DNA from: Candidatus Levybacteria bacterium RIFCSPLOWO2_12_FULL_37_14 | GTDB lineage: Bacteria > Patescibacteriota > Microgenomatia > Levybacterales > UBA12049 | NCBI GenBank assembly: GCA_001782645.1 | Contig: MFPH01000059.1 | Location: 1 to 24,840 of the forward strand | Direction: 5' to 3' | DNA: 24,840 bases | In this document: in pieces, positions 1 through 4,958 of the stretch | Layout of the letters: each line of letters starts with the position of its first letter | Position numbering within the stretch: position 1 is the stretch's first letter | Made by a program: the position numbers and the translations under genes | The notes under the pieces: generated by a model | Database searches by the model: none | Seen by the model: only the letters and a program-made list of their open reading frames with translations | What the model was told of the DNA's origin: nothing

Positions 1-525
1 GCAGTCGCGTATAAGGGTATTGTTAAAAAGCTGATCTACAATTTCAAATATAAGCCTTATCTCGCAGATTTAAGAAATATTCTTGTTGAACTTTTTTATG
101 AATCAATTATCCAGCAGGAAATTTTCCAAAAAGCTTTTAAATTTTCGCCAATTCTTGTGCCAATCCCACTCTCAACAAAAAGATTAAGAAAAAGAGGCTA
201 TAACCACTCAAAACTATTGGCAGAAGGTCTTTCCAAAAGCCTTAATCTTAAGTTGGTCGAAGCTTTGCAAAGAACAAAAGATACAAAGTCACAGTTTGGT
301 TTAAAACTAAAGGATAGAAAAGAAAATATTAAAGACGCATTTTCAATTATCCCCAATATCCCCGCCTTCGCCCAGCCTCCGCCAAAGCTTCGGCCGGCAG
401 GCAAGGCCGACATCCTACTGGTCGACGATATTCTAACCACAGGATCCACTCTTCTTGAAGCAGCCAGGATACTTAAAAAAAACGGCGCAAATAAAGTCTA
501 TGGATTAACTTTAGCGAGAGATTAA
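1..525 (+). CDS. comF: ComF family phosphoribosyltransferase-like protein, 5' end missing
   Basis: The reading frame is open from base 1, so the window holds the last 174 codons of a family that is usually about 200-240 residues long; the N-terminal zinc-finger part is outside. The RGYNHSKLLAEGLSK segment matches the ComF RG(F/Y)NxxxLLA motif. ILLVDDILTTGSTLLEA near the end is the PRPP-binding loop of type I phosphoribosyltransferases. ComF proteins are needed for DNA uptake in naturally competent bacteria, although the exact role is unclear. Between the two motifs lies a proline-rich stretch (NIPAFAQPPPKLRPAGKAD) encoded by GC-rich DNA unlike its surroundings. It contains one copy of the palindromic element described at 376-406. 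The family call is secure; competence in this organism is inference. Confidence 0.9.
   Translation, partial: AVAYKGIVKKLIYNFKYKPYLADLRNILVELFYESIIQQEIFQKAFKFSPILVPIPLSTKRLRKRGYNHSKLLAEGLSKSLNLKLVEALQRTKDTKSQFGLKLKDRKENIKDAFSIIPNIPAFAQPPPKLRPAGKADILLVDDILTTGSTLLEAARILKKNGANKVYGLTLARD
376..406 (+). repeat. In-frame mini-palindromic element, copy in comF
   Basis: The core CCTCCGCCAAAGCTTCGGCC resembles sequences inside gap (19468-19499) and pgk (17769-17800) and, inverted, an intergenic stretch at 2730-2751. It is centred on AAGCTT and is GC-rich in AT-rich surroundings. Here it is read as PPPKLRPAGKA, a different frame from the copies in gap and pgk, yet it stays open. Confidence 0.65.
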
Positions 526-527
526 AC

Positions 528-555
528 TTGTATTTTTAGAGTAAATTGCTATAAA
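528..555 (+). promoter_or_regulatory. Promoter of the phospholipase D-like gene
   Basis: TTGTAT (528-533), a 16-bp spacer and TATAAA (550-555) lie just behind the comF stop codon. The predicted transcript start is near 562. Confidence 0.5.
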
Positions 556-571
556 ATAGGTGGACTGTTTT

Positions 572-1618
572 ATGGTTAAACCTAAGATTTCCTATAAATT
601 ACTTCCCAGTACCTATATCTTTCTGAATGATTTGGAAAAAGAAATTGCCAAAGCCAAAGCAAGTATTGATCTGCAATTTCTGACTTTTGAGGCGGACACA
701 ATTGGCAATCGCGTAGCGGAAGCCTTGTTTAAAGCCAAACTTCGGGGGATAAAAATCAGGTTTATTGTCGATCATTTTATTGATCTTTTTCATGGAGATT
801 ATTTTATCCATCGGCCAAGACTGAACCGGGTCTTGCAAAGCATTATTACCGGTAAATGGAAGAGTACCAAAAAGCTCCTTTCCTTGATGTCGGAAAGGGG
901 TATTGAAGTAAAGCACACTAATCCTTTGGGTTTCTTGCGGCGCAAAGCATTTCAGAGAAATCATAAAAAAATAGTCACCATAGACAGCGATAATCCTGCG
1001 CAGTCAATAGCTTATATCGGAGGGTGCAATCTTTCAGAGCATAATGCTTCCTGGAATGATTTTATGGTGAAGATGAAAGGGGATATGATTCCAGTTCTCC
1101 AAAATGATTTTAATGCAACTTGGGAAGACAAGGATATTAATGGCAGAATTGAATACGGTGATGGCGTTGTTTTGACAGATTCCCCAAAGGGAAATCCTGA
1201 AATTATGCCGTTTGTCATAGATTTGATTAATAATTCCAAGAAGCGCGTGATAATCGAGTCGCCATATCTACGCGGCAAACACATCTGGAACAGTTTGATT
1301 GAGGCTTCCCTGCATGGAGTTGATGTCCGCATAATTATTCCGCTGCATGGTAAATTGGGCGCTCCGACCGGAAGATCTTTGAAAAAGTTAATAGAGAATG
1401 GAGTCAAGGTTTACCGGTTTAAGGAAAACAAAGGAATGACTCATGCTAAAGCGTTGTTGGTAGACAATGTTACAATGTTTGGCTCAAGCAATTTAAGCGA
1501 GTTTTTAGCCAAAAGGCTTTCCGAGGTGAGTATCAAGACTCATAACGAAAGCATGGTCAAGCAAATGGAAAAAAAGCTTGACGAGGACATGAGAATGTCA
1601 ACCCTGCAGGAGGAATAA
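572..1618 (+). CDS. Phospholipase D-like / cardiolipin synthase-like protein
   Basis: The protein has two HKD half-sites. The first is HKKIVTID followed by GGCNLSEHNASWND in the first half. The second is HAKALLVD followed by GSSNLSEF near the C-terminus. This is the pseudo-dimeric active site of the PLD superfamily, which includes cardiolipin synthases, phosphatidyltransferases and some nucleases. No clear N-terminal membrane segments are seen, unlike classical bacterial cardiolipin synthase, and at about 349 residues it is shorter; it is closer to the minor ClsB-like group. A GTG at 560 could extend the frame by four codons. I prefer ATG 572 because AGGTGG at 558-563 sits 8 nt upstream and GTG 560 would fall before the predicted transcript start. 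The substrate cannot be told from sequence. Confidence 0.85.
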   Translation: MVKPKISYKLLPSTYIFLNDLEKEIAKAKASIDLQFLTFEADTIGNRVAEALFKAKLRGIKIRFIVDHFIDLFHGDYFIHRPRLNRVLQSIITGKWKSTKKLLSLMSERGIEVKHTNPLGFLRRKAFQRNHKKIVTIDSDNPAQSIAYIGGCNLSEHNASWNDFMVKMKGDMIPVLQNDFNATWEDKDINGRIEYGDGVVLTDSPKGNPEIMPFVIDLINNSKKRVIIESPYLRGKHIWNSLIEASLHGVDVRIIIPLHGKLGAPTGRSLKKLIENGVKVYRFKENKGMTHAKALLVDNVTMFGSSNLSEFLAKRLSEVSIKTHNESMVKQMEKKLDEDMRMSTLQEE

Positions 1619-1689
1619 CTACCCGGAAAATCAACGTATAAAGAAATTTTCATATGGATATATTAGCGCATCGCGCATTATTTTACCAC

Positions 1690-1726
1690 AAAAAACCCCG
1701 CCCGTCAGGAATGGGAGGGAAGGGGA
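1690..1726 (-). terminator. Likely intrinsic terminator of the first GIY-YIG gene
   Basis: On the minus strand a GC-rich imperfect stem (CCCC...GGGCGGGG) is followed by six T residues (1695-1690). It overlaps the last codons of the GIY-YIG gene, whose C-terminal SPLPSHS is encoded by the left arm. It could also be a dispersed GC repeat. Confidence 0.5.
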
Positions 1727-1980
1727 GATGTTTCCAGATAGTGCTTAATTTGTTTTTTGATAAATCTCCAACCCGCTCCGCTTTTGAGAAATTTTTCCCT
1801 GCCTGTCGCATCTTTTCTTTCAAGATAAGCTTCGTAATAAATTAATTTCCATGGGGCTTTGTCTTTTGTAGATATAACTTGTTTTTTATTATGTTTGACT
1901 AATCTCTCTCTCAAATCTGGAGAATAACCGATATAAAGACTTTTGTCTTTTTCACTTTGTAGAATATAAACGTAGAACAC
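1705..1980 (-). CDS. GIY-YIG nuclease domain protein (UPF0213/YhbQ-like)
   Basis: This 91-residue protein is a single GIY-YIG domain. VYIL (the GIY part), SLYIGYS (the YIG part), the arginine in DLRERLVKH and a late GREKFLKSG segment are in the expected order. Stand-alone domains of this type are common small proteins in CPR genomes; their substrates are mostly unknown and they need not be mobile. The start is GTG at 1980, exactly six bases behind a TATAAT box, which fits a leaderless mRNA. It is convergent with the PLD-like gene, and its upstream side faces the 3' end of ssrA. Confidence 0.85.
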   Translation of the reverse strand: MFYVYILQSEKDKSLYIGYSPDLRERLVKHNKKQVISTKDKAPWKLIYYEAYLERKDATGREKFLKSGAGWRFIKKQIKHYLETSPLPSHS

Positions 1981-1986
1981 GAGATC

Positions 1987-1995
1987 ATTATAGCA
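1987..1995 (-). promoter_or_regulatory. Extended -10 promoter of the first GIY-YIG gene
   Basis: On the minus strand TGCTATAAT (extended -10) ends six bases before GTG 1980. No convincing -35 is seen. Confidence 0.55.
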
Positions 1996-2015
1996 AGAAC
2001 TAATGAAGAAACGTT

Positions 2016-2048
2016 GTCACGTAAAGTCGCCTGCGGCGACCACGTGAC
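2016..2048. repeat. Perfectly nested inverted repeat downstream of ssrA
   Basis: GTCACGT / ACGTGAC (7 bp) encloses GTCGCC / GGCGAC (6 bp) around a TGC loop. There is no T-run. It may be an RNA hairpin in the ssrA 3' trailer or a small palindromic DNA repeat. Confidence 0.6.
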
Positions 2049-2051
2049 TGC

Positions 2052-2138
2052 CGTAAAATGAGGACTTTCGAGTTTTAGTTGCAATAATGGCTTGCAACGT
2101 GATCCCGATGTTTAACTTGTTAAACGAGGGATTTTACG
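2052..2138. other. Three-way-junction foldable segment abutting the tmRNA 3' end
   Basis: CGTAAAAT (2052-2059) pairs with ATTTTACG (2131-2138). Inside are GTTGCAA/TTGCAAC with a 7-nt loop (2078-2098) and an ATCCC...GGGAT arm (2102-2132) that also contains GTTTAAC/GTTAAAC. It lies 3 nt downstream of the mature tmRNA end. It may be part of the precursor trailer or terminator, or an independent palindromic element. It is not a valid tRNA. Confidence 0.45.
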
Positions 2139-2141
2139 TTG

Positions 2142-2551
2142 TGGAGATGTCGAGCAGTGAGCTCGAGTCCAAGAAATTACTTCAAAAACTTCTACAAGCT
2201 TAGTTGATTATTTTGAGTCGCGCTATTTTTTTCTAATCAACAAGAATAAATAGCGTCAAGGTTGATAAATACAATAAGGATAGAAACCAACTTTCCTCAC
2301 CATCTCTCAACTGTATTTATGCTTATAAAATCCCATTGAGAAAAGACTTTATAAACAGTTCTTGAAGCTTAAGCTATTGCTAGCCTAAGACTTGGTCGAA
2401 CGCCAAAAAGCTCGGCGAGAATTAAATCTCTTTCCGCTCTTAAGGCTGAAACGCTATTTCTAGCATTTATAATTTGATCAATTTTACGACTTTTGATCAT
2501 TGTCGGCTTGCTGTTTTTTAAAGTGCATTCTCGTCGATGCAATGCATCCCC
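2142..2551 (-). ncRNA. ssrA: Transfer-messenger RNA (tmRNA)
   Basis: The RNA is 410 nt and rescues stalled ribosomes together with SmpB. The acceptor stem is GGGGATG (2551-2545) with CATCTCC (2149-2143), giving seven pairs including the G3-U70 wobble recognised by alanyl-tRNA synthetase, followed by discriminator A 2142. CCA is not encoded. ATCGACGAG near the 5' end matches the tmRNA D-arm region, and CTAAGCTTGTAG with the following GGAC matches the conserved 3' region. Helix 2 pairs CAAGC with GCTTG and AAAAAC with GTTTTT. A GCT at nucleotide 88 (E. coli resume codon is at 90) opens 31 codons ending at TAA 2371-2369. The tag starts ARNSVSALRA and ends SLRLAIA, an Ala-rich hydrophobic degron-like end. 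The T-loop reads CTCACTG instead of TTCRANY. smpB lies upstream on the same strand. Confidence 0.92.
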
Positions 2552-2561
2552 AAGACCAAGA

Positions 2562-2590
2562 ATTATACATAATTTTAATCTCAAAGTCAA
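2562..2590 (-). promoter_or_regulatory. ssrA promoter
   Basis: On the minus strand TTGACT (2590-2585), a 17-bp spacer and TATAAT (2567-2562) place the transcript start a few bases before the mature 5' G at 2551. Confidence 0.85.
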
Positions 2591-2729
2591 GGCCATAAAT
2601 AGCCTCAAATCAGCCTTGATTTGCCTCTTCCATTTCCTGCTCCACACTTCGCCCTTATTAATATTTGGGCTTCGCGTGGCAAGCTAAATAATGGGAGCAA
2701 ATATATTTTTTAAAAATACGAAGTGTGTG

Positions 2730-2751
2730 CCGCGTAGCTTTAGCGAAGTGG
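2730..2751 (-). repeat. Mini-palindromic element, intergenic copy
   Basis: CCGCGTAGCTTTAGCGAAGT is close to the reverse complement of the pgk copy (17769-17800), with 3 differences over 21 bases. Its right end supplies the TG of the extended -10 box of the following GIY-YIG gene. Confidence 0.55.
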
Positions 2752-2757
2752 TAGAAT
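2749..2757 (+). promoter_or_regulatory. Extended -10 promoter of the second GIY-YIG gene
   Basis: TGGTAGAAT ends six bases before ATG 2764, predicting a leaderless mRNA. Confidence 0.5.
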
Positions 2758-2763
2758 CATACT

Positions 2764-3000
2764 ATGTACTATGTTTACGTTATCCAACTTCATGATGCAA
2801 CTTATTATCATGGTTTCTCTAGAAATCTTAGGGAAAGACTGAAGGAGCATCAAGAAGGTTCAGTCTATTCTACGAAGAATTTGAGACCATTTAAGCTTGT
2901 ATTCTATTCCGCTTTTTTCTCAAAAAAGAAGGCATTAGCTTTTGAAAAATACCTTAAGTCTAGCTCTGGGTTTGCTTTCAGGAACAAGCATCTAATTTAA
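2764..3000 (+). CDS. GIY-YIG nuclease domain protein, second copy
   Basis: The 78-residue protein has the GIY-YIG order: VYVIQ, then TYYHGFS in place of YIG, then NLRERLKEHQEGSVYSTK and a late FEKYLKSSSGF. The YIG position reads YHG, so it departs from consensus at this element and activity is uncertain. It is clearly diverged from the copy at 1705-1980. It sits on the opposite strand between smpB and ssrA and converges on smpB, with 25 nt between the two stops. The start is ATG 2764, six bases behind TAGAAT. Confidence 0.8.
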   Translation: MYYVYVIQLHDATYYHGFSRNLRERLKEHQEGSVYSTKNLRPFKLVFYSAFFSKKKALAFEKYLKSSSGFAFRNKHLI

Positions 3001-3025
3001 GGTTTTTGAGAGAGTTTTTTGTAAT

Positions 3026-3466
3026 TTATTCCTGGTTGGCGAGTTCTTCTGAGGTCTGTAAGTCGATATCGCGTTTCTTAATCGCTTCTTTTTTATCGTA
3101 TTGTTTTTTACCTTTTCCAAGCGCAATTTCAACCTTAATAAAACTTTTAGTTGTATAGATTGAAACGGGAACAATGGTTAAGTTCTGGCCTTCGGTTTTG
3201 GATTTCAAGGCAATAATCTCCTTTTTATGAAGAAGTAATTTTCTTGTCCGTTGTTCGTCGTAGTTTTCCGGTCTGGAATATTGATAAGGGAATATCTTGG
3301 CATTTATCAAATATGCTTCGCTTCCCATTATCCGAACATGGGATCCGGTTAAATCGGCATGTCCCAAACGTACAGCTTTGACCTCTGCCCCATAAAGATT
3401 TATTCCGGCCTCAATTCTTTCCAAAATCTGATAATCAAAAAATGCCCGTTTATTAGTTATTTTCAT
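3026..3466 (-). CDS. smpB: SsrA-binding protein SmpB
   Basis: SmpB binds the tRNA-like part of tmRNA and brings it to stalled ribosomes. The 146-residue protein has the family order: N-terminal ITNKRAFFDYQILERIEAGI, GAEVKAVR, DLTGSHVRI, AYLINAKIFPY, and the KKRDID segment of the C-terminal tail that enters the empty mRNA channel. Its ATG overlaps the relE stop by 4 nt (ATGA), and no separate promoter is visible, so it is probably transcribed from the phd-relE promoter at 3983-4011. Its partner RNA, ssrA, is about 475 bp downstream with its own promoter. Confidence 0.96.
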   Translation of the reverse strand: MKITNKRAFFDYQILERIEAGINLYGAEVKAVRLGHADLTGSHVRIMGSEAYLINAKIFPYQYSRPENYDEQRTRKLLLHKKEIIALKSKTEGQNLTIVPVSIYTTKSFIKVEIALGKGKKQYDKKEAIKKRDIDLQTSEELANQE

Positions 3467-3711
3467 TTATACGCTCCTTGTCTATGAATAATATCGCTAA
3501 TATCGACTCTTTTTTCACCTTCATTAATAGAATAAATGATTCTGTATGGCCATGCACGCATGGATCTTCTGTCTTTCAATATTCCTTCCAATTTTTTTCC
3601 GGCGTAAGGATTTTGTGAGAGAATGTCAAGTCTTTTGCGGATTTTTGCTTGTTCCGATTTTGGAAGTTTTTTGTACTGTTTTTGCGCGTCTTTTGCAAGC
3701 CATACGTTCAT
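3463..3711 (-). CDS. RelE/ParE superfamily toxin
   Basis: The 82-residue protein fits the RelE fold: an N-terminal beta strand, the helical KDAQKQYKKLPKSEQAKIRKRLDIL segment, the NPYAGKKLEG turn, and the RRSMRAWPYRIIYSIN strands ending in VDISDIIHRQGAYK. The C-terminal HRQGAY resembles the catalytic tail of RelE/YoeB toxins, which cut mRNA on the ribosome. It follows the antitoxin by 4 nt and overlaps smpB by 4 nt. The ribosome-dependent mode of action is known for RelE relatives but not proven for this protein; ParE relatives act on gyrase instead. Confidence 0.85.
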   Translation of the reverse strand: MNVWLAKDAQKQYKKLPKSEQAKIRKRLDILSQNPYAGKKLEGILKDRRSMRAWPYRIIYSINEGEKRVDISDIIHRQGAYK

Positions 3712-3715
3712 AGTT

Positions 3716-3973
3716 TTACTTATCGAGGTCCTCTAAGCGAACGGTTTGGCCTTTTCTGATTTGATCTTCGCCCTTTTTAATTCTCTCAAGCGCGCCCGGG
3801 ATGGCTAGTATTTCCGCTGTTTCTTCCAACGATTCCAGTTCTTCCGCACTAATTAAAGTTGCTTTTGGCTGACCTTTGACAGTAATTATAACACGATCCA
3901 GATACTTGTTTACTTTTGCAACAAGATTTGGAAGCTGTTGTCTGGCATCAGATATGGAGATTAAGTTAGTCAT
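3716..3973 (-). CDS. Phd/YefM family antitoxin
   Basis: From ATG 3973 the protein is 85 residues and begins MTNLISISDARQQLPNLVAK, the Phd/YefM DNA-binding N-terminus. VIITVKGQPKATLISAEELESL completes the domain, and the acidic/basic C-terminus would wrap the toxin. An upstream ATG at 4027 keeps the frame open but lies before the promoter and encodes a non-family extension, so 3973 is chosen. It is the first gene of the phd-relE-smpB operon. It probably represses its own promoter through the two TGTACA sites between -35 and -10. Confidence 0.85.
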   Translation of the reverse strand: MTNLISISDARQQLPNLVAKVNKYLDRVIITVKGQPKATLISAEELESLEETAEILAIPGALERIKKGEDQIRKGQTVRLEDLDK

Positions 3974-3982
3974 AATAATTGC

Positions 3983-4011
3983 AGTGTACAACATTATGTA
4001 CATCCTGTCAA
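3983..4011 (-). promoter_or_regulatory. phd-relE-smpB promoter with operator
   Basis: TTGACA (4011-4006), a 17-bp spacer and TACACT (3988-3983). Two palindromic TGTACA sites (3985-3990 and 3997-4002), 12 bp apart, lie in the spacer and -10, a typical place for antitoxin binding. The predicted transcript start is about 3 nt before the ATG. Confidence 0.75.
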
Positions 4012-4055
4012 TAGCCATTTTTGCCAAGATTGACTATAAGTTTTGATCAATTGCG

Positions 4056-4120
4056 GAGTTAACGAGTTAACGGATTAACGAATTAGGAAAATAACCCGTT
4101 AGTTTTCTAATACGCTAATC
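4056..4120. repeat. Iterated GAGTTAAC/GATTAACG repeat with inverted arm
   Basis: Three to four near-tandem 8-9-mers (GAGTTAAC, GAGTTAAC, GATTAACGAATTAG) are followed after about 20 nt by CTAATACGCTAATC. That arm pairs with GATTAACGAATTAG at 12 of 14 positions. The architecture resembles the GAATCAT elements elsewhere in the window. Confidence 0.55.
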
Positions 4121-4141
4121 AAATAATTGATAAATTATATT

Positions 4142-4252
4142 CTACTTACCGATGATTATCGCCGCGTTGGTAGGGGAAGTGGATGGGAGGTCAGACGTTC
4201 CGGCAGTAATAGTGTAGTTTTTTGAAAGGTCTTTTTTGAAAAGATCCAGAAC
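4142..4252 (-). pseudogene. Detached 3' end of a PP2C/LytR_C gene
   Basis: On the minus strand this reads LDLFKKDLSKNYTI, then DLPSTSPTNAAIIIGK and a TAG stop. It aligns without gaps over 35 residues to the C-terminus of the intact gene at 4959-6350 (LNLLKQDLAKEYTI ... ALIIIGK), with about 20 identities and the stop at the same place. It has no start of its own. It begins about 5 bp after the mazF stop, so mazEF is framed by the intact gene end on one side and this extra end on the other. This is one of three such cases in the window. Confidence 0.85.
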
Positions 4253-4257
4253 CTACA

Positions 4258-4623
4258 TTAATTTAGATAGGTTTCTTTTTTTAGATCAAGAACAATTTTT
4301 ATTGCCTCTTCGACCTCTTGTAATTTGATTTTTGGTATCACACCAATTTTCTTGATCAATCGTTCTTGGTCAATGCTTTTGATAAATACAGGCAAAAGTA
4401 CAGATTTTTTATCTAAACCTTTAATTTTGTCTATCAATACCATTTCGATTCCTAAAATCGCAGGCATTTGAGAGCTGGCGGGAACAATAATTACATGATT
4501 AGTCTGATGATTTATAAAATTTTTCGATATGATAAGCGCCGATCTTTTTTTATGTATTTCTTTTCCAAAACCAGGCTCAAGATTTATTAACCAAATTTCA
4601 CCGCGTTTAATTATTCTGGCCAT
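4258..4623 (-). CDS. mazF: MazF/PemK family toxin
   Basis: IKRGEIWLINLEPGFGKEIHKKRSALIISKN is the MazF N-terminus (RGEIW...L.P..G.E..K.RP.LI.S). HVIIVPASSQ and a later VLLPVFIKSIDQERLIKKIG correspond to the remaining core strands. MazF enzymes are sequence-specific endoribonucleases. At 121 residues the length is normal. The ATG overlaps the end of mazE by 13 nt, so translation is probably coupled. The stop codon lies only about 5 bp from the detached LytR_C gene end. Confidence 0.92.
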   Translation of the reverse strand: MARIIKRGEIWLINLEPGFGKEIHKKRSALIISKNFINHQTNHVIIVPASSQMPAILGIEMVLIDKIKGLDKKSVLLPVFIKSIDQERLIKKIGVIPKIKLQEVEEAIKIVLDLKKETYLN

Positions 4624-4844
4624 CCTTCAACCTCTGTTGCGCTCCATTCTTTGGCAACCGTTTTATAGAAATTATAGTTAGCCTTAAGACTTTTGCTTAA
4701 TTCTTTTTCAACATCTCTTTTCTTCGTTAGCTTTTCAGAAACCGCACTAGCAATAAAGCGGCTGCGTTTTCCTTTAGAAACAGCTTGATTGAGATGTTTT
4801 AGAATATTGTAGGGCAAACTAATATTTATACGCTGTGTTTGCAT
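4611..4844 (-). CDS. Ribbon-helix-helix antitoxin of the mazEF pair
   Basis: The start at ATG 4844 is chosen because AAGGAG lies 6 nt upstream; an in-frame start at 4868 would lie inside the promoter. The 77-residue protein begins with QRINISLPYNILKHLNQAV, a ribbon-helix-helix (CopG/Arc-type) DNA-binding segment, followed by a charged helical part and a C-terminal WSATEVEGWPE that would contact the toxin. It is a MetJ/Arc-type MazE partner, not an AbrB-type one. Confidence 0.85.
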   Translation of the reverse strand: MQTQRINISLPYNILKHLNQAVSKGKRSRFIASAVSEKLTKKRDVEKELSKSLKANYNFYKTVAKEWSATEVEGWPE

Positions 4845-4867
4845 AAAAAACTCCTTAATACACAACA

Positions 4868-4895
4868 ATTATACACAACTTTATTCTATTGTCAA
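4868..4895 (-). promoter_or_regulatory. mazEF promoter with direct-repeat operator
   Basis: TTGACA (4895-4890), a 16-bp spacer and TATAAT (4873-4868), a full consensus. TTGTGTA occurs twice 13 bp apart (4878-4872 and 4865-4859), overlapping the -10 and the start site, and fits autoregulation by the ribbon-helix-helix antitoxin. Confidence 0.8.
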
Positions 4896-4931
4896 TAGGT
4901 AAGCGCAGGGTAAATGTTGCTGAAACTGACT

Positions 4932-4957
4932 AATCCATGATTCATAATTCTTGATTC
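4932..4957 (-). repeat. GAATCAT-type iterated repeat after the PP2C/LytR_C stop
   Basis: On the minus strand GAATCAAGAATTATGAATCA starts two bases after the stop codon. The same sequence type follows the stop of the other LytR_C gene at 9516. Confidence 0.6.
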
Positions 4958-4958
4958 G

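Noticed and set aside
2052..2138. tRNA-like cloverleaf
   Set aside because: The closing stem and a 7-nt anticodon-like loop are present, but position 33 is not U on either strand, there is no TTCRANY arm, and the D-arm position holds a long palindrome.
2369..2647. A 92-codon minus-strand reading frame
   Set aside because: Its last 31 codons are the tmRNA tag; the upstream part covers the ssrA promoter and tRNA-like 5' end. It is not an independent protein gene.
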